64,000 nt of DNA. Source: Janibacter sp. Soil728. Lineage in GTDB: Bacteria; Actinomycetota; Actinomycetes; Actinomycetales; Dermatophilaceae. The stretch covers positions 310,001-374,000 of the forward strand of contig NZ_LMRZ01000006.1 of assembly GCF_001428305.1 (NCBI RefSeq), in the 5' to 3' direction. Numbering within the stretch: the stretch's first letter is position 1; each line of letters begins with the position of its first letter. Positions 43,621 through 52,593 of the stretch are shown here, one piece after another. Both the position numbers and the translations under genes were made by a program. The notes below the pieces were generated by a model, which saw only the letters and a list, made by a program, of their open reading frames with translations, was not told the origin of the DNA and searched no databases.

Positions 43621-44910
43621 ATGACCGACAAACGCCGCTTCCAGGGCCTGCGGATCCCGCGTATCCGACACCGCTTGCCCCAGCTGCCACAGCTGCCCGC
43701 GGCGCCGCCGGAGGACCGGCAGATCGTCATTCAGACCACCCCGCCGAGCCCGATCGGCTCGGCATCGGTCCCGCCGAACTTCCGCGCCGCATCCGAGTGG
43801 GTGTGGCGCTCGCTGGTCATCGGCGTCGGGATCGTCGCGCTGCTCTGGTTGATCTCCAAGCTGTCCGAGGTGGTCTTCCCGGTGATCATCGCGCTGCTCC
43901 TCGCGGCGCTGCTGGAGCCCGTCCTCCACCGGCTGCGGATCGTGCTGCCCCGCGGCCTCGCCGCCTTCGTCACGGTCTTGGGCACCCTCGCAGTCCTCGT
44001 GGCCCTCTTCAGCTTCGTCGGCAACCAGTTCGCCACGCAGCTCGACGACATCGTCGGTCAGGTCAGCGAGGGCGTGAGCCAGTCCCGGCAGTGGGCCGTC
44101 GACACCTTCGGCCTCACCGAGGGTCAGATCACGACCTATGTCTCCGACACGTGGAGCAAGTTCGCCGAGGGCGACGCGATGTCCTCCCGGGCGGCCCAGG
44201 CCGGCCTGACCGTCGGGCACCTGCTGACGGGCTTCTTCCTGGCGATGTTCTCGCTCTTCTTCTTCCTCTACGACGGCGCGGGCATCTGGGCCTGGCTCGT
44301 GCGCCTCTTCCCGCGGACCGCCCGGGCCAAGGTCCTCTCGTCCGGCGCGATCGCGTGGAACCAGCTCAAGGCCTTCACCCGCGCGACCATCCTCGTGGCC
44401 GGCACCGATGCGCTCGGCATCAGCGTGGGCGCCCTGGTCCTCGGCGTCCCCTTCGCCTCCGGCATCGCTCTGCTCGTCTTCATCGGGTCCTTCATCCCGA
44501 TCGTCGGCGCCCTGCTGTCCGGGTTCGTCGCGGTCGCGCTGGCCTTCGTCGCCAAGGGCCCGATCACGGCCCTGATCATGCTCGGCGTCGTCATCACCGT
44601 GCAGCAGCTCGAGTCGCACGTGCTCCAGCCCCTGCTCCTCGGCCGGGCAGTCCGGGTGCACCCGCTGGCCGTCATCCTCGCCATCGCGACAGGCATCATC
44701 GTCGGTGGCGTCATCGGGGCACTGACCGCTGTCCCGCTCGTGGCCGTGCTCAACGCCGTGGGTCACAACCTGCTCGCCCCGGTGCCCGAGGACGCCGACG
44801 ACCCGTCCGAGCTCGTGACGGGCGCCGAGCGCGCCGAGATCAGGGCGGACCTCGCCGAGGCCGACGAGCGGGCCAAACGCCATCACGGCCCGTCCCCGCA
44901 CGACGCCTGA
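43621..44910 (+). CDS. AI-2E family (PerM-type) transporter
   Basis: 429-aa membrane protein. A long hydrophilic N-terminal region (1-60, Pro-rich) precedes about eight helices; the second half contains LVFIGSFIPIVGALLSGFVAV and VQQLESHVLQPLLLGRAVRVHPLAV, the most conserved signature of AI-2E/PerM proteins. C-terminal acidic tail (DEDADDPSELV-like). AAAGGACG lies just before the ATG. Substrate unknown; some members are Na+/H+ exchangers. Confidence 0.92.
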   Translation: MTDKRRFQGLRIPRIRHRLPQLPQLPAAPPEDRQIVIQTTPPSPIGSASVPPNFRAASEWVWRSLVIGVGIVALLWLISKLSEVVFPVIIALLLAALLEPVLHRLRIVLPRGLAAFVTVLGTLAVLVALFSFVGNQFATQLDDIVGQVSEGVSQSRQWAVDTFGLTEGQITTYVSDTWSKFAEGDAMSSRAAQAGLTVGHLLTGFFLAMFSLFFFLYDGAGIWAWLVRLFPRTARAKVLSSGAIAWNQLKAFTRATILVAGTDALGISVGALVLGVPFASGIALLVFIGSFIPIVGALLSGFVAVALAFVAKGPITALIMLGVVITVQQLESHVLQPLLLGRAVRVHPLAVILAIATGIIVGGVIGALTAVPLVAVLNAVGHNLLAPVPEDADDPSELVTGAERAEIRADLAEADERAKRHHGPSPHDA

Positions 44911-44926
44911 GGAGGCGAAGGGAGGG

Positions 44927-45754
44927 TCAGCCCCAGCCGGCGATGGCCGGCAGGTCCTCGTCCTCGACGTCGATGACCTGCGGGACCTCAGGGTCCACGG
45001 CCGCGGGGGCGGACGCCTGCGGCATCGGCTCGGGCCGGCCGGCGCGCGCCTTCATCGTGTACATCGGGCGGGGCACCGGAGTCGGCTCCCACGTGCCGGG
45101 CTCGAGTGGACGAGCCTCCAGCGGTGCGTCGTCCACGAGGACCTCTGCGGCCGGTGCGGTGGTCGCGACGTCGTAGATGCGCTCGGCCCTGCGCCGCGGG
45201 GCCGGCGACGGTGCAGCGGTCTCGACACGCTCCACGCGCTCGGAGCGCGCTGCGGTGGACTGGGCTGCCCGTCGTTGGACGACCCGCTCACGACCACGCG
45301 TCGCACGCTCTACCCGGACCGCCTGACGCAGCCACCCGAAGGCAGCCACCGTCCCGACGAGCCAAGCGGCGGCGACCCACCACGGCAGCGGGCCGAAGGC
45401 CGCGACGAGCCCGACGACAGGTGCCATGACGAGCATCGTGAGCAGCGTCAGGCCGCGGAGCCGACGGCCAGCGCCGACGCCGGGCTCGACCTTGCGTGCG
45501 CGGATCGGGGCCTCGGCGTGCTTGACCGTCACCTCGGGGCGGGCAGCACGTGCCGGTGTGACGGAGTACGAGCGGGGGGTGGGCTCAGCGGTGTCGCGAC
45601 GCAGGCGGTGGTCGTCGAGCACCCGCATCGCTGCGGAGAAGCGGTCGACGGAACGCACGGTGGAGAGGTGGTCGCGGCGCTTGATCCAGTACTGGAGCAG
45701 ATAGACAGCCCAGATCGCCACGACAAGGACGAAGATGAGGCTGCTCGGCTGCAC
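44927..45754 (-). CDS. sepX: Divisome protein SepX/GlpR-like
   Basis: 275 aa. N-terminal helix SSLIFVLVVAIWAVYLLQYW followed by KRRDHLSTVRSVDRFSAAM is the hallmark of SepX/GlpR; two further helices near 105-140 and a Pro/Glu-rich C-terminal tail follow. In actinobacteria SepX/GlpR is a membrane divisome factor tied to FtsZ. The GTG at 45754 has TAGCGT ending 7 bases before it; GTG 45763 is the alternative. It follows rimJ-like and UGPase genes, the usual neighbourhood. Confidence 0.82.
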   Translation of the reverse strand: MQPSSLIFVLVVAIWAVYLLQYWIKRRDHLSTVRSVDRFSAAMRVLDDHRLRRDTAEPTPRSYSVTPARAARPEVTVKHAEAPIRARKVEPGVGAGRRLRGLTLLTMLVMAPVVGLVAAFGPLPWWVAAAWLVGTVAAFGWLRQAVRVERATRGRERVVQRRAAQSTAARSERVERVETAAPSPAPRRRAERIYDVATTAPAAEVLVDDAPLEARPLEPGTWEPTPVPRPMYTMKARAGRPEPMPQASAPAAVDPEVPQVIDVEDEDLPAIAGWG

Positions 45755-45780
45755 GGGCCCCACGCTAGGAGGCCGCGGGC

Positions 45781-46449
45781 TCAGGGTGGCGCAGGCTGGT
45801 CGGTGTGTCGCGCGCGTGACTGATGTTGTTGGTGTGAAAGACGTGCCAGCAGACCTCCGGGACCGATCTCCTCGGCCACGAGGGCGAAGGAGCGGTGGTC
45901 GCGCCAGGCCCCGTCGATGTGCAGGTAGGCCCGACGGATGCCCTCGTCGCGCATCCCGAGCTTTTCCGCCACCGCCAGGCTGGGCGCGTTGTCGAGGCGG
46001 ATCTCGAGCTGGATCCGGTGCAGCGCACGGCCGCCCGGGTCCATGAGGTGGTCGCCGAGCAGCGCGATCGCGGTGGGAGCGATGCCCCGGCCGGCGACCT
46101 CGTGCCCGACCCAGTAGCCGATGCTCCCGGAGCGCAGGGCGCCCTCGACGATGCTGCTCGCGGCGACCATCCCCACGATCGCGTCGTCGACGACGATCGC
46201 CAGGCTCACCCCGCTCCCCGACCGCATCTCCGCATCGAGCGCTCGCACGTACCCGCGGAAGTCAGCGGCGATGTCCCGCCGAGGGGTGCCGCCCGGAGGA
46301 ACCGTCGGGTCCCACGGCCGCAGCCAGTCGGCGCTGCGGGCACGCAGCCCGACGAACTCGCCCCGGTCCCACGGGCGCAGTGGACGAAGGGAGACCAGCT
46401 CGCCCGTCGCAGTCGTCCCGGACAGAGCGGGCCCTGGCGAGCGCCTCAC
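45781..46449 (-). CDS. GNAT acetyltransferase, RimJ/RimL type
   Basis: 222 aa. GELVSLRPLRPWDRGEF near the N-terminus, GIGYWVG-like IGYWVGHEVAGRGIAPTAIALL (acetyl-CoA loop) near 125-145 and IRLDNAPSLAVAEKLGMR near 165-180 define the family. Could acetylate a ribosomal protein or another N-terminus. Its GTG overlaps the UGPase stop as GTGA, and sepX follows. Confidence 0.9.
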   Translation of the reverse strand: MRRSPGPALSGTTATGELVSLRPLRPWDRGEFVGLRARSADWLRPWDPTVPPGGTPRRDIAADFRGYVRALDAEMRSGSGVSLAIVVDDAIVGMVAASSIVEGALRSGSIGYWVGHEVAGRGIAPTAIALLGDHLMDPGGRALHRIQLEIRLDNAPSLAVAEKLGMRDEGIRRAYLHIDGAWRDHRSFALVAEEIGPGGLLARLSHQQHQSRARHTDQPAPP

Positions 46450-47843
46450 TGCGACAACACGGTCCGACCCTGAAGCCGGGTCCCGTCGGGCACCGTGGTC
46501 GGGCTCTCGGCCACGATCTCGACGTCGCCGACCGCGTGCACACCGGCACCGAAGGTCACTTCACCCGCCACCGTCAAGGAGGTGCAGTCGCGCATGGACG
46601 GGACCCCCGAGGGGAAGCGGGCGTCGAAGTCGCGCATGAACTTGTAGGCCTTGTCGAGGCTGACCCGGGGCTCGGGGTGATCGATCCGGGAGACGATCTG
46701 CGAGTCCTCGTCGAGGTCGAAGACGTCACTGCGCAGGAGCAGCAGCTCGTTGGTCGTCTTCACCGGACGGAAGCGCGAGCGGGGCACCCGCAGCGCGACG
46801 CTCCCGGCGAAGGACTCGACGGCCGTGCCCATGGCGGACTCGATCTGGATCACCGCCGGGGAGTCCGGGCGGGTGGGATCCACCGTCTTGTGGTTGACGA
46901 TGATCGGCAGCCCGAGCACCCCCTGGCGCTCGCGCAGCAGGGCGTCGAGCTTGTCGAGGTCCACCCACAGGTTGTTGGTGTTGAACCACTGGTGGCGGGT
47001 CGTGTCCTGGAAGAGGTCCTGCTCCTCGTCGACGACCATCGCGGACTCGCGCAGGATGAGACGCCCGTCGCTCTTGCGCACGGCGACGTGACCACCCTTG
47101 CGGTCATTGAGAGTTCGCTCCGCGACCTCTGCGGCGAAGGGGATCCCCTCGGTCATCAGCCAGGCGGCGATGTCGGGGTCGCAGGTGGCACCGAGGTTGT
47201 CGGAGTTGGAGATGAAGGCGTAGCGGATGCCCGCCGAGCGCATCTGGTCGAGCAGGCCCGAGGAGGCCAGAGCCACATAGATGTCGCCGTGGCCCGGGGG
47301 GCACCACTCGAGCTCGGGGTCCTCCGGCCAGGACACGGGCGCGAGGGTCTGCGCGTCGAGCTTGGGCTCCATGTTCTGCAGGAAGTCCAGCGGCAGGTCC
47401 TGGCCCGCCATGTGCGGGTAGCGCTCGAGGATCTCCAGCGAGGGGCCACGGGTGAGGGGGGTGTTCATCAGCATCAGGGGCGGCCGGGAACCGTACCGCT
47501 CCTCGAGCCCGATGAGCTGGCGGACGATGACGTCGAGGAAGGTCAACCCGTCGCGGGCCACGAGAGCCGCCTTGGGACCTGTCATGCCCATGCTCGTACC
47601 GAGCCCACCGTTGAGCTTGATGACCGCGACCTGCGCCAGTGCCGCCCGCCGCTCGTCGTCGCTGACCTCGATGGCCGCCAGCTCGGGCACCTCGCTCAAG
47701 GGCTCGATGGTCTCCTCGCGGATGATGCCCTCAGCGCCGCCGGCGAGCTGCTGCCAGTAGTCCTCGAACACCGTGATCGCACGCTGGTCGACGCCTCGAT
47801 CAGACATCTTGCGGACAGCCTCGGTCAGCCCCTCAGGTCCCAT
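46446..47843 (-). CDS. UTP--glucose-1-phosphate uridylyltransferase, eukaryotic-type (UDPGP family)
   Basis: 465 aa. KLNGGLGTSMGMTGPKAAL near 77-95 is the nucleotide loop of eukaryotic-type UGPases, followed by NSDNLGAT, WCPPGHGDIY and NHKTVDPTRPDSP, absent from classical bacterial GalU. It makes UDP-glucose for glycan and storage polymers. A TAGGGT hexamer ends 7 bases before the ATG on the minus strand. Neighbours are a divergent folate enzyme and downstream rimJ- and sepX-like genes, the place where GalU normally lies. Confidence 0.93.
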   Translation of the reverse strand: MGPEGLTEAVRKMSDRGVDQRAITVFEDYWQQLAGGAEGIIREETIEPLSEVPELAAIEVSDDERRAALAQVAVIKLNGGLGTSMGMTGPKAALVARDGLTFLDVIVRQLIGLEERYGSRPPLMLMNTPLTRGPSLEILERYPHMAGQDLPLDFLQNMEPKLDAQTLAPVSWPEDPELEWCPPGHGDIYVALASSGLLDQMRSAGIRYAFISNSDNLGATCDPDIAAWLMTEGIPFAAEVAERTLNDRKGGHVAVRKSDGRLILRESAMVVDEEQDLFQDTTRHQWFNTNNLWVDLDKLDALLRERQGVLGLPIIVNHKTVDPTRPDSPAVIQIESAMGTAVESFAGSVALRVPRSRFRPVKTTNELLLLRSDVFDLDEDSQIVSRIDHPEPRVSLDKAYKFMRDFDARFPSGVPSMRDCTSLTVAGEVTFGAGVHAVGDVEIVAESPTTVPDGTRLQGRTVLSQ

Positions 47844-47850
47844 GTCGGTA

Positions 47851-47860
47851 ACCCTACGAT
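47851..47860. promoter_or_regulatory. Overlapping divergent -10 elements for UGPase and 5-FTHF cyclo-ligase
   Basis: Minus-strand TAGGGT occupies 47856-47851 and plus-strand TACGAT occupies 47855-47860; they share two bases. Each ends 6 or 7 bases before the start codon of its gene (ATG at 47843 minus, ATG at 47867 plus), and the whole intergenic region is only 23 bases. Both transcripts would be leaderless and the two polymerases would compete for the same DNA. Confidence 0.7.
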
Positions 47861-47866
47861 GCAGTC

Positions 47867-48457
47867 ATGGCACCCGCCCCCCTGTCCAAAGGAGACGTCC
47901 GTCGCGTCCTGCGGGCGCAGCGCAGGCGGCTGACCGCCTCCAGAGACCTCACCGCGGACGGCCTGGCGCTCGCCGAGCACGTTCGCTCCCTTCCGCCCGG
48001 GGCGAGGCCGAGGTCCGCGCCCTGCACGGTCTTGTCCTACGAGTCGCTCCCCCACGAGCCACCCACCGCCGCGATCAACGCTGCACTGCGCGCGAGCGGC
48101 CACCGGGTCCTGGTCCCGATCACCCTCCCCGACATGCAGCTCGACTGGTGCGACCTCGACGACCCGGGGCGGACCCCCTTCGGCATCACCGCACCTGCGC
48201 ACGCGGACCTCGTCCTCGCGCCGGGGCTGGCCGTCGACACCACGGGCACGCGGCTGGGGCAGGGCGGCGGCTGCTACGACCGGGTGCTGCCGATGCTGAC
48301 TGCGGGGACGCCGGTCATCGTCCTGCTCCACCCGGGCGAGCACACGAACGAGCGCCTCCCCAGCGAGCCGCACGACATCCCGATCCCGTGGGTGCTCACG
48401 GCTGACGGATGCACGCCTTCGAACCGCCTGCTGGGGACTACTGCGCCGAAGGGGTGA
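47867..48457 (+). CDS. 5-Formyltetrahydrofolate cyclo-ligase
   Basis: 196 aa, ATP-dependent enzyme converting 5-formyl-THF to 5,10-methenyl-THF. SKGDVRRVLRAQRRRL at the start, APGLAVDTTGTRLGQGGGCYDRVL near 122-145 (the substrate and phosphate loop) are typical. TACGAT ends 6 bases before the ATG. Its 3' end overlaps the penicillin acylase gene by 20 bases on the opposite strand. Confidence 0.94.
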   Translation: MAPAPLSKGDVRRVLRAQRRRLTASRDLTADGLALAEHVRSLPPGARPRSAPCTVLSYESLPHEPPTAAINAALRASGHRVLVPITLPDMQLDWCDLDDPGRTPFGITAPAHADLVLAPGLAVDTTGTRLGQGGGCYDRVLPMLTAGTPVIVLLHPGEHTNERLPSEPHDIPIPWVLTADGCTPSNRLLGTTAPKG

Positions 48458-51017
48458 GGGTCAGCGTCTGCTGGGTGACCTCGCGCACCGCGGCCTCGCT
48501 GCTCGGCCACGGGTGAGTACGACCGGCGAGCCAGTCATCGACCTGGTCGTCGTAGTGGTCGCTGAAGGGGTGCCCCGACGCCCCGGTCTGGTTGACCCAC
48601 CGCGATGCGTCGAGGTCACCGAGGTCGACGACCATCCGCATCGACGGGGCCGAGGTCACCGCGAAGCCCTGCGACGCGTCCCAGCCGGTCGCGTCGACCG
48701 TCGACGAGCCGCCACCGACGGGGTGCGGCCCGGAGTTGACCAGGCTGCGCACCGGCGCGGGGATGGCGTCCCCGCCGAGCACCTGGTGGCGGAAGGTCAC
48801 CTGGTGCAGCTGGTCCCACCGCCAGGTCGTCGGGTCCTTGCCGAGCTCGCGAGTCAGGTCCAGACGGGCATCGACGAGCGCCCGGCGCAGGATCTCGTCG
48901 CGTCCCTCGACGACCCCGGCCGTGGTGCGGTCGTCCCACCAGCCGCTCTTGGGCTTGGCGAGCAGGCCGGTCACGGCCTGCCAGTACTGCGACCCACCGC
49001 TGGCCTGCAGGTCGGCGGGCAGGTCGTCGTTGAAGGTCAGCGCGACGATCCGCTGCCACACGGCGTTGAAGTACATCGCGGCGGCCGCGTCCTCCCCCGC
49101 CCCGCTCGGCTGACGGCCGTCCCAGTCACGCAGCAGGCTGCGCGCGTCCTCGGTGAAGGGGTCGTCGAGCTCCACCTCGAGCAGTGGGCCGAGGAGCGCG
49201 GGCGCGAGTCCGTTGTCCGTGTCGAGCTGGACGCGGGCCATCTTGTCCGGACTGACCTGGTCGTCGCTCTCGAGGAGGTCGTGGATGCGCTGCGAGCGGT
49301 AGCCGGAGTCCCACTCCGTCGTGAGGAAGGGGGTGGTGCTCGCCGTGACCTGCTGGTTGGCCGTGACGAGCAACCCCTCGGGCGGGTCCAGAGAGGTCGG
49401 CATCTCGTCGAAGGGGACGAAGCCCTTCCAGTCATAGGTCGAGTCCCACCCCGGGGCGGGCACGTAGCCGGGCGGCTGGTCGCCGACGCCCTTGCGGATG
49501 GGCACCTGCCCGGGCGCCTGGTAGCCGATGTGGCCGGCGGTGTCGGCATAGACGAGGTTCTGGCTCGGGACTGCGAAGTCCTTTGCGGCGGCGCGGAACT
49601 CGTCCCAGTTGCTCGCCGTGTTGAGCCCGAGCAGCGCGTCGGCCGTCGTGGTCGGGCTCAGGGCCGTCCAGGCGAGGGAGACCGCGTAGTCGCTCGTGGC
49701 CCGCCCCTCGACCTCGACCTCGTCGCCGGCTGCAGCGACGGAGGGGACGGCGTCCGACAGGATCGGCCCGTGCCCGGTCGAGCGCACGGTGATCTGCTGG
49801 CTCGGACCGCCCGCCACCCGGATCGTCTCGGTGCGCGTCTCCAGAGGGAGCAGCCTGCCGTCGCGCAGGTACTCGTCGCCGGTGATCTGCTCGAGGTAGA
49901 AGTCGGTCACGTCGGGCGAGAGATTGGTGAAGCCCCACGCGATGTCCCGGTTGTGCCCGATGACGACACCGGGCACCCCGGCGAAGGTGTACCCGGACAC
50001 GTCGAGCGGACAGGCCTCATCGACCTGACGGCAGTGCAGACCCATCTGGTACCAGATACCGGGCATACCCACCCCGAGGTGAGGGTCGTTGGCCAGCAGC
50101 GGTGCCCCGGTCGTGGACCGCTCGCCGGACACCACCCAGGAGTTGGAGCCGATCCCGTCCCCTCGCCCGAGCAGCGCGGGAACGGCGTCGATCGCGGCCG
50201 CGGTGTCGAGCAGCGCGGGTGTGGCTGCGGGGGTGGACGAGGAGGCCGGCTTCGCTCCCTTCGCCTGTGCTCCCTTCGCCTGTGCTCCCTTCGCTCCCTC
50301 GGGACGCCAGTCCTTGCCCGAGAGGATCGGCACGTGCTCGGCGGTGGGGTAGGCCGGGTAGAGCTCGGCGATCATGGTGTCGCTGACCCGGCCCTGCAGC
50401 GCGGCCCGGGTCAGCTCGCCGGTGTAGTTGCCACGCAGGTCCCACGCCATCGCCTTGAGCCACGCGAGGGAGTCCACGGACGTCCACGGCTCGACGCGGT
50501 ACTCGGGCAGGCTGAGGGACAGGATCGTGTACTCGAGGGCCATCGCGGAGGGCGAGCCCTGCTCGTCGATCCACGCGTTGACCCCGGCGGTGTAGGCCGC
50601 GAGCGCCCGACGGGTCTTCGGCTCGAGCATCGGCAGCTCCTGCTCGGCCACCCGGCGCCAGCCCATCGTGCGGATCACCTTGTCGGTCTCGACCCCGGGC
50701 TCGCCCACGAGCTCGGCGAGGCGGCCGGCGGTGATGTGCCGGCGGGTGTCCATCTCGAAGAAGCGGTCCTGGGCCTGCACATAGCCCTGCGCGCGCATGA
50801 GGTCACCCATGGTGTCGGCGTAGATGTGGGGGATCCCGTGGGCATCCCGCAGCACCTCGACGTCACCGGTCAGCCCGCTGACCTCGAGCGTCCCGGCGGT
50901 CTGGGGAAGGGGGCGGCGGCCCTGGCCGAAGACGACGCCGGCGAGCACCACGACGAGCACGATGACGAGGGCCAGCGTCACGTAGAGGCTGCGGCGTACC
51001 TGACGCGCGAGGGTCAC
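48438..51017 (-). CDS. Penicillin acylase family protein (N-terminal nucleophile hydrolase)
   Basis: 859 aa: a signal or anchor helix (about 12-32), an alpha chain beginning with VEVLRDAHGIPHIYADT, a spacer with a short AQAKG repeat (about 242-252), and the beta chain starting at the autocatalytic SNSWVVSG (Ser about 291). Family members cleave penicillins, acyl-homoserine lactones or peptide-like amides; the substrate here is unknown. Probably secreted or membrane-tethered. TAGTCT ends 6 bases before the GTG. Confidence 0.93.
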   Translation of the reverse strand: MTLARQVRRSLYVTLALVIVLVVVLAGVVFGQGRRPLPQTAGTLEVSGLTGDVEVLRDAHGIPHIYADTMGDLMRAQGYVQAQDRFFEMDTRRHITAGRLAELVGEPGVETDKVIRTMGWRRVAEQELPMLEPKTRRALAAYTAGVNAWIDEQGSPSAMALEYTILSLSLPEYRVEPWTSVDSLAWLKAMAWDLRGNYTGELTRAALQGRVSDTMIAELYPAYPTAEHVPILSGKDWRPEGAKGAQAKGAQAKGAKPASSSTPAATPALLDTAAAIDAVPALLGRGDGIGSNSWVVSGERSTTGAPLLANDPHLGVGMPGIWYQMGLHCRQVDEACPLDVSGYTFAGVPGVVIGHNRDIAWGFTNLSPDVTDFYLEQITGDEYLRDGRLLPLETRTETIRVAGGPSQQITVRSTGHGPILSDAVPSVAAAGDEVEVEGRATSDYAVSLAWTALSPTTTADALLGLNTASNWDEFRAAAKDFAVPSQNLVYADTAGHIGYQAPGQVPIRKGVGDQPPGYVPAPGWDSTYDWKGFVPFDEMPTSLDPPEGLLVTANQQVTASTTPFLTTEWDSGYRSQRIHDLLESDDQVSPDKMARVQLDTDNGLAPALLGPLLEVELDDPFTEDARSLLRDWDGRQPSGAGEDAAAAMYFNAVWQRIVALTFNDDLPADLQASGGSQYWQAVTGLLAKPKSGWWDDRTTAGVVEGRDEILRRALVDARLDLTRELGKDPTTWRWDQLHQVTFRHQVLGGDAIPAPVRSLVNSGPHPVGGGSSTVDATGWDASQGFAVTSAPSMRMVVDLGDLDASRWVNQTGASGHPFSDHYDDQVDDWLAGRTHPWPSSEAAVREVTQQTLTLTPSAQ

Positions 51018-51058
51018 CCTGCGAGACTAGACGCCAGCGACGACGAGAGGGGGATGCG

Positions 51059-52585
51059 GTGACGATGACCGAGCAGGCCTCTGCCTTCGGCCTCTCGGAC
51101 TTGTCGCTGGTCCTCCTGGCCGGGTCGCTCGTGCTCGTCGTGGCCGTCGCCGCAGTGCGCCTGGCCACCAGCTCCGGCCTGCCGACCCTGCTGCTCTACC
51201 TGGCCATCGGGCTCGCCGTGGGCAAGGAGGGCCTGGGGATCCCCTTCGACTCCGACCAGGCCGCGCAGGTGCTCGGCTACTGCGCTCTCGTCCTCATCCT
51301 CATCGAGGGCGGGCTGACGACGAACTGGTCCTCGATCCGCTCATCCGTGGGACCGGCCCTGGCCCTGTCGACCGTCGGCGTCCTCGTGTCGGTCGGGGTG
51401 GTCGCGGTCGCCCTGCACCAGATCCTGCACACCGACTGGCAGATCAGCCTGCTCATCGGCGCGATCCTCGCCTCGACCGACGCCGCCGCCGTCTTCTCGG
51501 TGCTGCGGGTGGTCCCTCTTCCCCGACGACTCTCAGGCATGCTCGAGGCCGAGTCCGGCTTCAACGACGCGCCCGTGGTCCTGCTGGTGACGGCCCTGTC
51601 CCTGCAGATCGCCGACCCGGCCACGGCCGAACCCTGGTGGAGCATCGGGCTGCTCGCGATCGCCGAGCTGGCCGGTGGTGCCCTCGTCGGCCTGGCGATC
51701 GGTTGGCTCGGCGGCAGGCTCATGCGCCGCCTGGCGTCCGGGACGTCCGGGCTCTTCTCCCTCGGGGTCGTCGCGATCGGCGTGCTCGCCTACGCGGGCG
51801 CGGCCACGATCCACACCTCCGGCTTCATCGCCTGCTACCTCGCGGCCCTCGTGCTGGGCAACATGCATCTGCCGCACCGGCAGGCGGTCACCGGCTTCGC
51901 CGAAGCGCTCGGCTGGTTGGCCCAGATCGGCCTCTTCGTCATGCTCGGGATGCTCGCCACCCCGTCCGGATTCTTCGACGAGATCCCGCGCGCCTTCCTC
52001 GTCGGACTCGTCCTGCTCCTCGTGGCCCGGCCGCTGTCGGTCCTCGTCGCGCTCACCCCCTTCCGCGTGCCGTGGCGCGAGCAGGCCTTCCTCTCCTGGG
52101 CCGGCCTACGCGGTGCCGTGCCCGTCGTGCTGGCGACCGTCCCGATCACCAACAACGTCCCCGGGATCGATTGGGTCTTCGACCTCGTCTTCATGCTCGT
52201 CGTCATCTTCACCGTCGTGCAGGCACCGCTCATGCCGTGGGTGGCGCGGGCGCTTCGCGTCACCGAGCCGAGCCGAGCGGCCGGCGTCATCGTCGAGGCC
52301 ATGCCCCTGGAGGAGCTGGGCGCGCAGCTGCTCGAGATCGCGGTCGCGCCGGGGTCCAAGCTCGCGGGCGTCGAGATCTACGAGCTGCGGCTGCCCAAGG
52401 GTGCCAATGTGTCGCTCGTGGTGCGCGCCAAGGAGACCTTCGTCCCCGACGCGCACACCCGCCTGTGGCCGGGCGACCGGCTGCTCGTCGTCACACCCGG
52501 CGACCTGCGCGAGGCGACGGAGAAGCGCTTCCGGGCCGTGTCGGCGAACGGCCGCCTGGCCGGCTGGCGCGGCGACGTACCATAG
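51059..52585 (+). CDS. Potassium/proton antiporter (CPA1/NhaP2 type with RCK_C-like domain)
   Basis: 508 aa. Twelve or so helices from 13 to 400, with ILASTDAAAVFSVLR and GLRGAVPVVLAT in the ion path as in NhaP2/CvrA antiporters. The C-terminal 100 residues (AVAPGSKLAGVEIYELRLP, RLWPGDRLLVVTPG) form a TrkA_C/RCK_C-like domain for ligand control. GAGGGGG lies just upstream of the GTG. Cation exchange role fits osmotic or pH balance. Confidence 0.9.
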   Translation: MTMTEQASAFGLSDLSLVLLAGSLVLVVAVAAVRLATSSGLPTLLLYLAIGLAVGKEGLGIPFDSDQAAQVLGYCALVLILIEGGLTTNWSSIRSSVGPALALSTVGVLVSVGVVAVALHQILHTDWQISLLIGAILASTDAAAVFSVLRVVPLPRRLSGMLEAESGFNDAPVVLLVTALSLQIADPATAEPWWSIGLLAIAELAGGALVGLAIGWLGGRLMRRLASGTSGLFSLGVVAIGVLAYAGAATIHTSGFIACYLAALVLGNMHLPHRQAVTGFAEALGWLAQIGLFVMLGMLATPSGFFDEIPRAFLVGLVLLLVARPLSVLVALTPFRVPWREQAFLSWAGLRGAVPVVLATVPITNNVPGIDWVFDLVFMLVVIFTVVQAPLMPWVARALRVTEPSRAAGVIVEAMPLEELGAQLLEIAVAPGSKLAGVEIYELRLPKGANVSLVVRAKETFVPDAHTRLWPGDRLLVVTPGDLREATEKRFRAVSANGRLAGWRGDVP

Positions 52586-52593
52586 GCCCTGTT

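Noticed and set aside
42589-44901. 770-aa open frame spanning tRNA-Ala
   Set aside because: It would cover a tRNA gene, a terminator and the homocysteine methyltransferase in another frame; product has no domain.
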